Shown here: piece by piece, positions 1-7,428 of the stretch
Position numbering within the stretch: the first letter of the stretch is position 1
Layout of the letters: every line of letters starts with the position of its first letter
Assembly (NCBI GenBank): GCA_034666665.1
Contig: JAXDLK010000138.1
Location: forward strand, 1-13,424
Source: JAXDLK01 sp034666665
Lineage (GTDB): Bacteria; Desulfobacterota; Binatia; JACPRU01
Direction: 5' to 3'
Length of the DNA: 13,424 bases
Made by a program: the position numbers and the translations under genes
Notes under the pieces: model-generated
Seen by the model: the letters and a program-made list of their open reading frames with translations, nothing else
What the model was told of the DNA's origin: nothing
The model's database searches: none

Positions 1-1868
1 GCGAAGAGCGGACCGCGGAGCGTGGCGAAGACGCTGAGCTCGTCGTCGGGACGCTCGACGGCCGACAGCGCGTTGCGGATCGCCTCGACCTCCTCGCGCA
101 CGTGGAACGAGGTGCCGCCGACGAGGAGATGCGGCAGGCGCCGCGCCTCGAGCGCGCGGACGTACGGACGCGTGACGTCGGTCAGGTACGACCGCACGCG
201 CCGGAAGAGCAGACACACGTGCCGCGGCTCGACCGGGACGCGCCGCTCGGGCGCCGTCGCCTCGGTCACGGTCCAGCCGCTCTCCTGGACGAGCCACTGG
301 ATGAAAGCGGCCACCGCCTCGGGCAGCGACTCCTCGATTCGCCAGCTGACGATCCGCCGGAAGTCGCCATAGGGTGCGGGGATCGGCAGCGCCACGATCG
401 CCGGCTGTGCCGCCGGGTCTTCGCGGAACGGTGCGAGCGGGACGTATCCGGGCCGCCCGGGCTCCCCCGTCATCCGCGGCGCGAACGCGGCGTTGACGCC
501 GCGCTGGATCTCCGGAACCGCGCGGAAGCTCACCGTGAGCTCGACCCGCGCTCCGCCGGAGTCGAGGATCTGGCGCTTCACCGCTTCGTAGAGCGCGACG
601 TCGGCGCGCCGGAATCGATAGATCGATTGCTTCGGGTCGCCGACGACGAAGAGCTTCCCCGGGCGCGGGCGAACGCGCCGCCAGTCGCTCTCCGCGGGAT
701 CATCGGCCGCCAGCAGCAGCAGGATCTCCGCCTGCAGCGGATCCGTGTCCTGAAACTCGTCGACGAAGATGTGTGTGGTGTCGCGCTGGAGCTCGGTGCG
801 TACCCGCGCATCGTCGCGGACCAGGCTCCGGGCGCGAATCAGCAGATCGAGGAAGTCGAGCGAGCCGGCGCGCTCCTTCAGCCGCTCGTATTCCTCCACC
901 ACTGCCCAGAGCTCGTCGCGGAGGCGCGGGGCCAGGTCGGCGCCGGCACGATCGACGAAATCCAGCAGCCGCTCGTGCAGCCGGTCGCGCGCCTCGCGAA
1001 GCTCCGGAGGCGCGCGCCATCCCTTCCAGTTCCAGAAGCGGGCGCGCCGGCCGCGCGCGATCTCCGCGAGCGCCGCCTCGAGCCCGTCGTAGTCGCGCGG
1101 CCCGAGCGTCTCCCGCCGGCGGACCTCGTCGAGGAACCGCTGGATCTCCAGCAACGAACGCGTGAACCAGTCGTCGCTCGGGAGCTCGCCGGCGCGGCCG
1201 CCGACGGCGGTCATCGTCTCCAGGAGCTGGTCGATCTCGCGCTCGCGCTCGAAGCCTTCGTCGTGCCGCCAGCGGGCGGGAAAATCGCGCCGCTCGACGA
1301 GCGCCCACGCGGCGTTCTTGAGAAGCGCGCGCGGTCCTTGCTCGCGTGCTCCACCGCGGCCGCGCTCGGAGCGCTGGCGCCGGAGGATGCGAGTCACGCC
1401 TGCCGAAGGCGCGCGGAGCTGCTCGTCGAACCAGCGGTCGAAGGCGCGGTCGAAGAGCGGCCGGGTGGTCTCGTTGGCGGCCACCTCGAAGAGGGGATCG
1501 ACGCCGGCCTCGACCGGCCGCTCGCGCAGCAGGTCGGCGCAAAAGGAATGGATCGTGCCGATGCGGGCCTCCTCGAGCTGCGGTAACGCGGCGACCAGCC
1601 GTGCCCGGGCTTCCGCCGGACAGTCCGGCGACTCGCGCTCGCGCTCGATCGCGGAGCGGAGGCGGAGCTTGAGCTCCCCCGCGGCGGGCTCGGTGAATGT
1701 GACGGCAACGATGCCGCCGAGCTGCGCCCGGCCGGCGACCAGCGCCGCCACCATGCGGGTCACGAGCTCGGTCGTCTTTCCCGTGCCGGCGGCGGCCTCG
1801 ACCACGAGCGTGGTGTCGAGGTCGCCGCGAATGCGCTCGCGCGCCTGCTGGTCGGCGAGAGGGGTCAC
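1..1868 (-). CDS. UvrD/RecB-family (AddA-like) ATP-dependent DNA helicase, 3' part outside window
   Basis: Superfamily 1 DNA helicase, probably the motor subunit of an AddAB/RecBCD-like double-strand-break processing complex in the cytoplasm. About 622 residues are visible and the reading frame stays open to the window edge. The N-terminus reads TPLADQQARERI (Q-motif-like). A Walker A AGTGKTT follows with K31, then the DEFQDTDP motif (Walker B, D370-E371), GDPKQSIYRFR near residue 413, and an SFR motif shortly after. The last visible part, ERPDDELSVFATLRGPLF, matches the 2B/motif IV-V region of RecB/AddA helicases. These proteins are usually 1000 residues or more, so a C-terminal nuclease domain may lie beyond the edge and cannot be judged. 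The GTG start at 1868-1866 overlaps the stop of the upstream nuclease gene (GTGA), which fixes the start and implies translational coupling. The family is certain; the name AddA rests on the partner gene. Confidence 0.93.
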   Translation of the reverse strand, partial: MTPLADQQARERIRGDLDTTLVVEAAAGTGKTTELVTRMVAALVAGRAQLGGIVAVTFTEPAAGELKLRLRSAIERERESPDCPAEARARLVAALPQLEEARIGTIHSFCADLLRERPVEAGVDPLFEVAANETTRPLFDRAFDRWFDEQLRAPSAGVTRILRRQRSERGRGGAREQGPRALLKNAAWALVERRDFPARWRHDEGFEREREIDQLLETMTAVGGRAGELPSDDWFTRSLLEIQRFLDEVRRRETLGPRDYDGLEAALAEIARGRRARFWNWKGWRAPPELREARDRLHERLLDFVDRAGADLAPRLRDELWAVVEEYERLKERAGSLDFLDLLIRARSLVRDDARVRTELQRDTTHIFVDEFQDTDPLQAEILLLLAADDPAESDWRRVRPRPGKLFVVGDPKQSIYRFRRADVALYEAVKRQILDSGGARVELTVSFRAVPEIQRGVNAAFAPRMTGEPGRPGYVPLAPFREDPAAQPAIVALPIPAPYGDFRRIVSWRIEESLPEAVAAFIQWLVQESGWTVTEATAPERRVPVEPRHVCLLFRRVRSYLTDVTRPYVRALEARRLPHLLVGGTSFHVREEVEAIRNALSAVERPDDELSVFATLRGPLF

Positions 1869-4800
1869 GGCATGTTTCGCAGCCGGTCGAGATCGGCGAG
1901 GGCGTCGCGCTTCTTCCGTGCGGTGCGCACCTTCTCGTACGGGCCGCAGACGCGGCGGTAATCACACCACTCGCACGCATCCCCCGCCGGAGCGGCGGGA
2001 AGGAACCCGCGATCGAGCGCGCGCCCGACGATCTCGATCACCGCCTGCGCGGCCGCGCGCGACGCGTCGTTCAGCGGGACGATGCGCTCCTCGTAGTCGC
2101 CCGTCGCGGTGCAGTAGTAGAGCCGGCCCGAATCGACCGCGTCGTCGAGCAGGTGCTCGCAGGCGAGCGCGTAGAGCACCGGCTGCAGCACCTCGCCGCC
2201 GCCGACGACCACGTCGTCGTCGGCCCGCACCTTTCCGGTCTTGTGGTCGGTCGCCCGGAGCGTGCCGCGGCGCGCGTGGCGCTCGACGAGATCGATCGCG
2301 CCCCGGAGCCGGAGACCTCCGGGAAGCGGCACGGGCTCGGCGACGCTCGACGGATCGGCGTTCGCGCGATCGCGATCGACCAGGCCGAACGAGAGCTCGA
2401 AGCGGTGCGGCACCCATCCGGACTCGACATCGCGCGCGGCCCGCCGCAGCCACTCCCGGAGATCGGCACGGATCGCCTGCACGCCGTCCTCCCACACCCG
2501 CGGGATCGCCGGCGCGAGCCGCTCGGCGTACTCGGCGTCCACGTCCTCGACTGCGGCATCGGCGGCCGCGAGCGCCGCCTCGAGGTTCGCCGGCGTCACC
2601 GGCAGGCCGCGCTCCGTCTCGAGATGCGTGAGCACCGCGAACTGCGCTTCGTGGAACATCGCTCCGCGCGTCAGCGGATCGATGATCTCGATCGCGATCG
2701 GCTCCTCGCGCGGCTCCAGCCGCTGGATCGCCTGCAGGAAGAAGCGGTAGGGGCAGACCGCGAAGTGCTGCAGCGCGGTCGGCGAGAAGGAGCGCGCGCC
2801 GAGCGCGTGGCGCGCGAGCGCTTCTCGCCCGAGCTCGTCGGCTTCGACGAAGCCATCGGCGGGCGTCCAGCGTACCAGCCAGCGCCGCGCCCGAGCGCGG
2901 AGCGAGCGGGCGAGGTGCGCGTTCGCTTCCAGCAGATAGCGCGCGGCGCCCGCCGCGGGCTCCACGCCGGGACGGATCAGTCGCGACAGCACGGCGAGAT
3001 CGAACTCGGACGCGTCGATCGCATCCTGCGGGTCCTCGGGCGCCGGCCAGCCGAGGCGCGCCTGCGCCCCGGAGCCGCTCCGCTCGGCGAGCGCGCCGAA
3101 CCCGGGAAGCGACCCCTCGGCGGCGCGCAGCGCCTCGAGGCCGTAGAACGACGCCACGCGCGGGCGGGCACGCTCGACGTCGACGCGCGGGTACGAAAGT
3201 ACCACGCGCCGCCGGGCAGCGCCGACCGCGAGGCGAAGCGCGAGCCGCTCGGCGGCGACACGGTCGGCTTGCATCCGCAGGAGCGGAGCGCCGAGGGCTC
3301 GGCGCTCGCCGTCGAGAAGAATCGGATCCTCGGCGATCTTCCGCGGGAAGAGGCGCTCCGCGAGCCCGGGAACGAAGACCACGTCGAAGCCGAGGCCGCG
3401 CGCGCCGTCCGCGGGCCCGACGAACACGGCGCCGTACCGCCGGCGCGCGGGCGGCACCGTCAGGTCGCGGAGGCGCGGGCCGAGGACCAGCATCACCTCG
3501 TCGAGATCGACGGGACCGACCGGGGCCATCGCCTCGAGCTCCTCGAGAACCGCGACGGCGTTCGAGGGTTCGCGCAACGTCGCGCCGGCGAGGTCGCGGA
3601 GATGCTCGAGCCACTCGCCCCAGGTGACGCGCGCCGGCAACCGATCGAGGCGGTCGACGAGCGGTAGCGCGAAATCGCGAAGATGAGCGAGGTCATGGAG
3701 CTGCCGGTCGAGCGAGCGGGAGCGACCCTCGTCGTCCCTCGCCGCGGCATCGCGGCGCACACGGAGCTCCTGCTCGAGGCCGGCGAGACGCCTCGCCCAC
3801 CGTTCCTTGCCGCCGATCACCGAAGCATCGACGAGCAACCGCTCCCATCGCCACGGTGCGCGGAGCCGGCCGGCGATCACCGCCTCGGCATCGGGATCGT
3901 CGACCGGAGGCGCGTCCCGCTCCGGCACCTCCGCCGGCTCGGGATCTCCTGCGGGCAGGAGATCGTTCGCGGGCGGCTCCCAGGCGTCGGCCGCACGCTC
4001 GCCCGCATCCGGCACCTGCGCGAGCGAAAGGTACTCGGCGAAGCGGCGCGCGGAAAGGCCGTCGGCCTTGCACCCGAGAAGCGCGAGCAGCGCGCGGCCG
4101 GCGGGATCCGGCCGGGTGGTTCCGTGCGCGAGGTACGCGGGGATCTCGGCCCGCCGGAGCGCTTCTTCGAGGTAGGGGCGGTACTCCCCGACGGAACGGA
4201 CCAAGATGGCGATCCGGTCGAAGGCGACGCCACGCTCCGCTTCGCGGAGGATCGTGCGCGCGATCTCGACGCACTCCCGGGCCTCGCCGGGCAGGTTACG
4301 CAGGAGGACCGTGTCGTCGAGCGGAGCGGGCGGAGGCGCGGAATCCTCGAAGAGATGCCTCTGGAGCGCGCCGAGAGACGTGCCGGGTCCCGACGCCGCG
4401 GCGTGCTCGGCGCGGCCATCGAGCACGCGCTCGAGCGCGGAGATCGTTCGCTGGTCGCCCGCGGCGGCGGTCGCGAGAACGTCAGGAGCGCGCTTCGCCA
4501 GCGCCTGGACGAGCATGGCCTCGCAGTCGCTCGCCGGCGCGACGTCGGCGAGCAGGAGCGGGAGGCCGATCGGACCCGCAGCATCTTCCGCGGTGGCCGC
4601 GGCGACCGCGGCCTCGTAGACGATCGCGCGATCCGCGCCGCCGACGGCTGCGAGCTCGCGCTCGAAGCGTTCCGCCAGGAGCGCCAGGTCGGCGCCGCCG
4701 CGGGGAAGCGCTCGGATGCGGACCGATTCCACCCGGTTCATGCGCAGCTCGTCGAGCGTCGCGGCGACCGCACGGGCGAATCCCGGGCGACTCGCGACCG

Positions 4801-5125
4801 GTGCGAAGTAGGAGAGACGGTTCTCGGCGATCAGCTGGTGCACGGCACGAGCGGCGACGGCAATCGACGAGAGCGCCGTCGCCGGGACGCGCGCGGCGCG
4901 CGCGAGCGACGGCAGCGCCAGTCGTGCGGCGAGTCGGTCGAGCGTCAGCCGCACGATGCCGAAGCGTGCGCCACGAGGACCGATGGCCGCGCGCACCAGG
5001 TCGTCCGCCGCCACCCAGGTCGGCGCGACGACGAGGAGCTCGGCATCGGCGGCGCGCGCCTCGATCCACTCCCGGGCGGCGGAGAGCCGGGTCGAGGCGT
5101 CCGGCGCGACGAGAATCCTTCTCAC
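1865..5125 (-). CDS. AddB-like PD-(D/E)XK nuclease / inactive helicase subunit
   Basis: Protein of 1086 residues resembling the AddB/RexB-type partner of AddA helicases; such complexes resect double-strand breaks for RecA-dependent repair. The N-terminus (MRRILVAPD) starts a helicase-like fold without a recognisable Walker A, as expected of a non-motor subunit. Residues about 285-365 and VFVPGLAERLFP near 590 resemble the second RecA-like half of UvrD enzymes. The C-terminal RecB-family nuclease shows GAIDLVE with D945 and TDHKTGK with D960 and K962 (the D-x-K catalytic pair). Four cysteines flank it: C791 in CPYRFF and C1051, C1054, C1060 (C-x2-C-x5-C), the layout of the AddB iron-sulfur staple. 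GTG start at 5125; no convincing ribosome site precedes it, so the start is the weakest part of the call. Its stop overlaps the helicase start by four bases. It could also be annotated simply as a PD-(D/E)XK nuclease family protein. Confidence 0.9.
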   Translation of the reverse strand: MRRILVAPDASTRLSAAREWIEARAADAELLVVAPTWVAADDLVRAAIGPRGARFGIVRLTLDRLAARLALPSLARAARVPATALSSIAVAARAVHQLIAENRLSYFAPVASRPGFARAVAATLDELRMNRVESVRIRALPRGGADLALLAERFERELAAVGGADRAIVYEAAVAAATAEDAAGPIGLPLLLADVAPASDCEAMLVQALAKRAPDVLATAAAGDQRTISALERVLDGRAEHAAASGPGTSLGALQRHLFEDSAPPPAPLDDTVLLRNLPGEARECVEIARTILREAERGVAFDRIAILVRSVGEYRPYLEEALRRAEIPAYLAHGTTRPDPAGRALLALLGCKADGLSARRFAEYLSLAQVPDAGERAADAWEPPANDLLPAGDPEPAEVPERDAPPVDDPDAEAVIAGRLRAPWRWERLLVDASVIGGKERWARRLAGLEQELRVRRDAAARDDEGRSRSLDRQLHDLAHLRDFALPLVDRLDRLPARVTWGEWLEHLRDLAGATLREPSNAVAVLEELEAMAPVGPVDLDEVMLVLGPRLRDLTVPPARRRYGAVFVGPADGARGLGFDVVFVPGLAERLFPRKIAEDPILLDGERRALGAPLLRMQADRVAAERLALRLAVGAARRRVVLSYPRVDVERARPRVASFYGLEALRAAEGSLPGFGALAERSGSGAQARLGWPAPEDPQDAIDASEFDLAVLSRLIRPGVEPAAGAARYLLEANAHLARSLRARARRWLVRWTPADGFVEADELGREALARHALGARSFSPTALQHFAVCPYRFFLQAIQRLEPREEPIAIEIIDPLTRGAMFHEAQFAVLTHLETERGLPVTPANLEAALAAADAAVEDVDAEYAERLAPAIPRVWEDGVQAIRADLREWLRRAARDVESGWVPHRFELSFGLVDRDRANADPSSVAEPVPLPGGLRLRGAIDLVERHARRGTLRATDHKTGKVRADDDVVVGGGEVLQPVLYALACEHLLDDAVDSGRLYYCTATGDYEERIVPLNDASRAAAQAVIEIVGRALDRGFLPAAPAGDACEWCDYRRVCGPYEKVRTARKKRDALADLDRLRNMP

Positions 5126-5221
5126 GAAGTCTTGTCGCGTCCGTCCGGAGTCGGGTCAAGGTGCATGTCGCGCCGCCGCCGAGGGTTGTCGCGCGAAGAC
5201 GCGGTGGAGCAGGGAAGCTGC

Positions 5222-5371
5222 ATGGCGACTGCGCGCTCGGACGACATCAAGGCTCTTCTCGACCGCCCGAATTTCGTCCACCTCGCGACCGTCGGCAGCG
5301 ACGGTGCGCCGCTCTCCGAGCCGGTGTGGGTCGGGCTCGAAGGCGACCGGGTGCTCGTCGGCGCGTCGTGA
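5222..5371 (+). pseudogene. Truncated pyridoxamine-5'-phosphate-oxidase-fold (PPOX / F420-type) protein
   Basis: A 49-codon ORF preceded by AGGGA about 7 bases before the ATG. It encodes the N-terminal strands of a PPOX-class flavin/F420-binding protein: ALLDRPNFVHLATVGSDG, then a PLSEPVWVGLEGDRVLVG-type beta hairpin. Family members are about 130 residues or more and continue after this point with a K/R-rich 'arg-asn-(x)-arg-arg-asp-pro' segment. Here a TGA follows VGAS, and none of the three forward frames downstream resumes the family pattern, so this looks like a deletion remnant rather than a simple frameshift. It is the only plus-strand coding segment and diverges from the AddB-like gene across a gap of about 96 bases. 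Expression as a small protein is possible but unlikely to be functional. Family call from conserved sequence pattern; no homology search was possible. Confidence 0.6.
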
Positions 5372-5388
5372 TGGTGATCGAGATCGAC

Positions 5389-5406
5389 CGCGCGGTTTGC
5401 CGCGCG
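5389..5406. terminator. Perfect 7-bp hairpin between convergent genes, possible bidirectional terminator
   Basis: CGCGCGG (5389-5395), loop TTTG, CCGCGCG (5400-5406) form a perfect all-GC stem. It sits between the plus-strand PPOX remnant (stop 5371) and the minus-strand bcp (stop 5458). No run of T follows on either strand, so it is not a canonical intrinsic terminator. The location between convergent ends is the main argument. Confidence 0.4.
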
Positions 5407-5457
5407 CTGCGCCTCGAGCACACACCGCCGGGGCGCGAGCCCGCCACAGGCGCGAGG

Positions 5458-5925
5458 TCAGCCGGCGCGCAGCGCCTCGAGAACCTTGTCGGGGTGCAAG
5501 GCCGCGTCGGAGACGCGCGCCCAGTGCTTGCGCACCTTGCCGTCCTTGCCGATCCACACGGTCGAGCGGATCACGCCGGTCGTCTTCTTGCCGTACATCA
5601 TCTTCTCGCCGAACGCGCCGTACTTCTCCATGACCTTGCGGTCCGGATCGGACAGTAGCGGGAACGGCAAGCGGTACTTCTCGGCGAACTTCTTGTGCGA
5701 CTCTCCGGCATCCGCCGAGACGCCGAGCACCACGACGCCGAGCTTCTGGAGCTCTTTCCACGAATCACGGAACCCGCACGCCTCCTTGGTGCAGCCCGGC
5801 GTATCGTCCTTGGGATAGAAGTAGAGGATCACGTCCTTGCCGGCGAAGTCCGCGAGCGAGACCTTCTTGCCGCTCGCGTCCGCGAGCGAGAACGCCGGTG
5901 GAGCCTTGCCTTCTTCGAGCGCCAT
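5458..5925 (-). CDS. bcp: Bcp-type thioredoxin-dependent peroxiredoxin (thiol peroxidase)
   Basis: Peroxiredoxin of 155 residues, the usual size of the Bcp/PrxQ family, reducing H2O2 and organic hydroperoxides with electrons from thioredoxin. The active-site segment is YFYPKDDTPGCTKEAC, with peroxidatic C45 and, five residues on, C50 as the likely resolving cysteine typical of PrxQ/Bcp. The conserved arginine is R120 in VIRSTVWIG, and no signal peptide is present, so it is cytoplasmic. Start: ATG at 5925 with a strong AGGAGG at 5933-5938 spaced 7 bases, the best ribosome site in the window. It lies 80 bases downstream of the exported choice-of-anchor protein on the same strand, so it could be last in that operon or have its own weak promoter. 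No sequence anomaly seen. Confidence 0.97.
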   Translation of the reverse strand: MALEEGKAPPAFSLADASGKKVSLADFAGKDVILYFYPKDDTPGCTKEACGFRDSWKELQKLGVVVLGVSADAGESHKKFAEKYRLPFPLLSDPDRKVMEKYGAFGEKMMYGKKTTGVIRSTVWIGKDGKVRKHWARVSDAALHPDKVLEALRAG

Positions 5926-5947
5926 GGAGTCACCTCCTCCAGGCGCT

Positions 5948-5976
5948 CACATATCCGCGTGGGACCCACCCCTCAA
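5948..5976 (-). promoter_or_regulatory. Candidate sigma-70-like promoter upstream of bcp
   Basis: On the minus strand TTGAGG (5976-5971), a 17-base spacer and TATGTG (5953-5948) resemble -35 and -10 boxes. Transcription would begin close to the bcp ribosome site. Only 4 of 6 and 3 of 6 bases match consensus, so chance is a real alternative in this 80-base gap. Confidence 0.22.
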
Positions 5977-6005
5977 CGACTCGGGATGGTCGGCGGCCCG
6001 GGTCT

Positions 6006-6905
6006 TCACGGAATCATGATGACGTCGAGCGACGTCGTGCTCGTCAGACCCTGACAGTCCTTCGCGGTCGCCGTGATCGTATGGGGGCCGGGGACCTGAA
6101 GCGTCGTGGTGAGGACGGCGGTGAATACGCGGCCGTCCTCCGGAGAACGGGTGCCGCCGAGCGTCGTCGCCGTGCCCGCGACCGACGTGTCGGTGAACGT
6201 CACGCTCTGGATGCCGGAATCGTCGGAGGCGAGCGCCGTGAGAGTCACGCTGCCGGACACCACCGTCGGCCCGGGCGATTCGATCCGGCTGTCGCCGTTG
6301 TAGATGCCGCTCGGCCGAGGATTCGTGAGGGTGATGGCCGGCTTCGTCCCAGGCGTCGCCGGTGCGCGGAGCACGGTCCGGGAGCTCGCCGGGCGCGTGT
6401 CGAAGTTCCAGGCATCGCCGCGCGGCGAGGAGCTGCCGTCGACCGCGTTTGCGAGCGTCGTGAAGGTCACGGACTTGGTCGCGCAGTCGTTCGGGCCTTG
6501 CCACCCGACGGTCCAGCTGCGGCCGAAGCTTCCCTTGGCGTTGTGGTTTGCGTGCGGACTGCCGGACGTCGGGTTCGAGACGGCATAGTTGCTACCCGAA
6601 AGAAACGTTCCCGCAGGAGCCGTGAGATTGAACCCGCCCTGGTGGAGTGTCATCGCCGCCGGAGGGCAGGCGGGCTTGGCAGGGTCTTGCGAAGGCGCGC
6701 AGCGGACGGTGACGCCGACGTCGTGCGACGCGCCGGGAACGAACCTCGAAGGCACGGCCGTCGTGACCTGAACGTTCGTCGACGTGGCCGGTTGGTGGCA
6801 GCTGCATCCGGCGGAATTGTAGATGCCGCCGGAATACGCGCCGGCGCGAGGCGCCATGTGGAGGGCGCCGAGCAAAGCGAGAAAGACCGCCGTCCGCCTG
6901 CTCAT
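6006..6905 (-). CDS. Exported choice-of-anchor-V (reelin-like) domain protein with C-terminal Ig-like domain
   Basis: Predicted secreted or surface protein of 299 residues; function unknown. Residues 1-23 form a Sec signal peptide (MSRRT, then a hydrophobic stretch) ending AGA before YSGG. Next comes SAGCSCHQ (C34, C36, H37), then a reelin/choice-of-anchor-V-like beta domain to about residue 170, recognisable by WTVGWQGP and its VTFTTLANAVDGSSSPRGDAW ending (positions 146-166). Residues about 188-298 look like a bacterial Ig-like repeat (VTLTALASDDSGIQSVTFTD). Other cysteines are C69, C80, C141 and C284, which suits an oxidising compartment. Start: the frame is open further upstream and a second ATG lies at 6911, but ATG 6905 has AGGA about 5 bases before it and gives a clean signal peptide. 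It follows the [2Fe-2S] subunit gene by 34 bases. No sortase, lipobox or C-terminal membrane anchor is visible despite the family name. Confidence 0.75.
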   Translation of the reverse strand: MSRRTAVFLALLGALHMAPRAGAYSGGIYNSAGCSCHQPATSTNVQVTTAVPSRFVPGASHDVGVTVRCAPSQDPAKPACPPAAMTLHQGGFNLTAPAGTFLSGSNYAVSNPTSGSPHANHNAKGSFGRSWTVGWQGPNDCATKSVTFTTLANAVDGSSSPRGDAWNFDTRPASSRTVLRAPATPGTKPAITLTNPRPSGIYNGDSRIESPGPTVVSGSVTLTALASDDSGIQSVTFTDTSVAGTATTLGGTRSPEDGRVFTAVLTTTLQVPGPHTITATAKDCQGLTSTTSLDVIMIP

Positions 6906-6939
6906 CGTCATCCTGCCGAAGGCCGAAAGGAACGCCGGC

Positions 6940-7419
6940 TCACGGCATCTTCGCCGCGCCCGCCTTGATCGCCTCGCGGATCCGCGCGTACGTGCCGCAG
7001 CGGCAGACGTTCCGGATCGTGTCGAGATCCGCATCGCTGATCGCGCGGCCTTCCGCGCGTGCCTGCTTGACCTTGGCGACCGCGGTCATGATCTGCCCCG
7101 GCTGACAGTAGCCGCATTGCGCGACGTCGTTATCCAGCCACGCCTGCTGCATCGGATGAAGCTCTTTGCCGACCGTCGCCCCGAGGCCCTCGATCGTGAC
7201 CACCTGATCCGTCGGCCGGATCTGGCTCACCGGCACCGAGCAGAGATTCACCGCCTTGCCGTTGATGTGGCTCGTGCACGCCTGGCAGACGCCGATGCCG
7301 CAGCCGTATTTCGGCCCGTGGACGCCGAGAAGGTCACGAATGACCCAAAGGAGGCGGACGTCGGCTTCGCAGGCGACGCTGACTTTTTTGCCGTTCAGGA
7401 GGAAGGTGTACGTGGGCAT
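6940..7419 (-). CDS. (2Fe-2S)-binding subunit of a xanthine-dehydrogenase-family molybdenum hydroxylase (IorA-like)
   Basis: Small electron-transfer subunit of 159 residues, the usual size for this family. It carries two [2Fe-2S] clusters passing electrons from the molybdenum cofactor to an external acceptor. N-terminal plant-ferredoxin-like domain: C40, C45 and C48 in CGIGVCQAC, plus C60. C-terminal helical [2Fe-2S] domain: C102 and C105 in QCGYCQPGQ, then C139 and C141 in NVCRCGTY. All eight ligands are present. Closest recognisable type is the alpha subunit of isoquinoline 1-oxidoreductase and related aldehyde dehydrogenases. No signal peptide, so export would be by riding with its Tat-tagged partner. 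The gene starts 9 bases after the large-subunit stop, and its GAGGAG ribosome site overlaps that stop codon. The substrate cannot be told from this subunit. Confidence 0.96.
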   Translation of the reverse strand: MPTYTFLLNGKKVSVACEADVRLLWVIRDLLGVHGPKYGCGIGVCQACTSHINGKAVNLCSVPVSQIRPTDQVVTIEGLGATVGKELHPMQQAWLDNDVAQCGYCQPGQIMTAVAKVKQARAEGRAISDADLDTIRNVCRCGTYARIREAIKAGAAKMP

Positions 7420-7428
7420 GGCTGCTCC

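Noticed and set aside
700..1980. 426-codon minus-strand frame overlapping the helicase start
   Set aside because: It is out of frame with the helicase, whose motifs (Walker A, DEFQDTD, GDPKQ) are all read in another frame; the translation is arginine-rich noise.
2153..5371. Long plus-strand open frames (504 and 562 codons) opposite the AddB-like gene
   Set aside because: Arg/Glu/Ala-rich low-information translations, antisense to a complete nuclease with catalytic residues. Only the last 49 codons of one (5222-5371) make sense, as the PPOX remnant.
5368..5379. CATCACCATCAC-like tract on the minus strand, reading as histidines in one frame
   Set aside because: It lies in a non-coding gap, has no ribosome site or gene around it, and is short enough to be chance.
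6792..6806. CSCH as a c-type haem-binding motif
   Set aside because: Canonical attachment needs CxxCH; here only one residue separates the cysteines, so no haem call was made and the motif is kept only as an observation.
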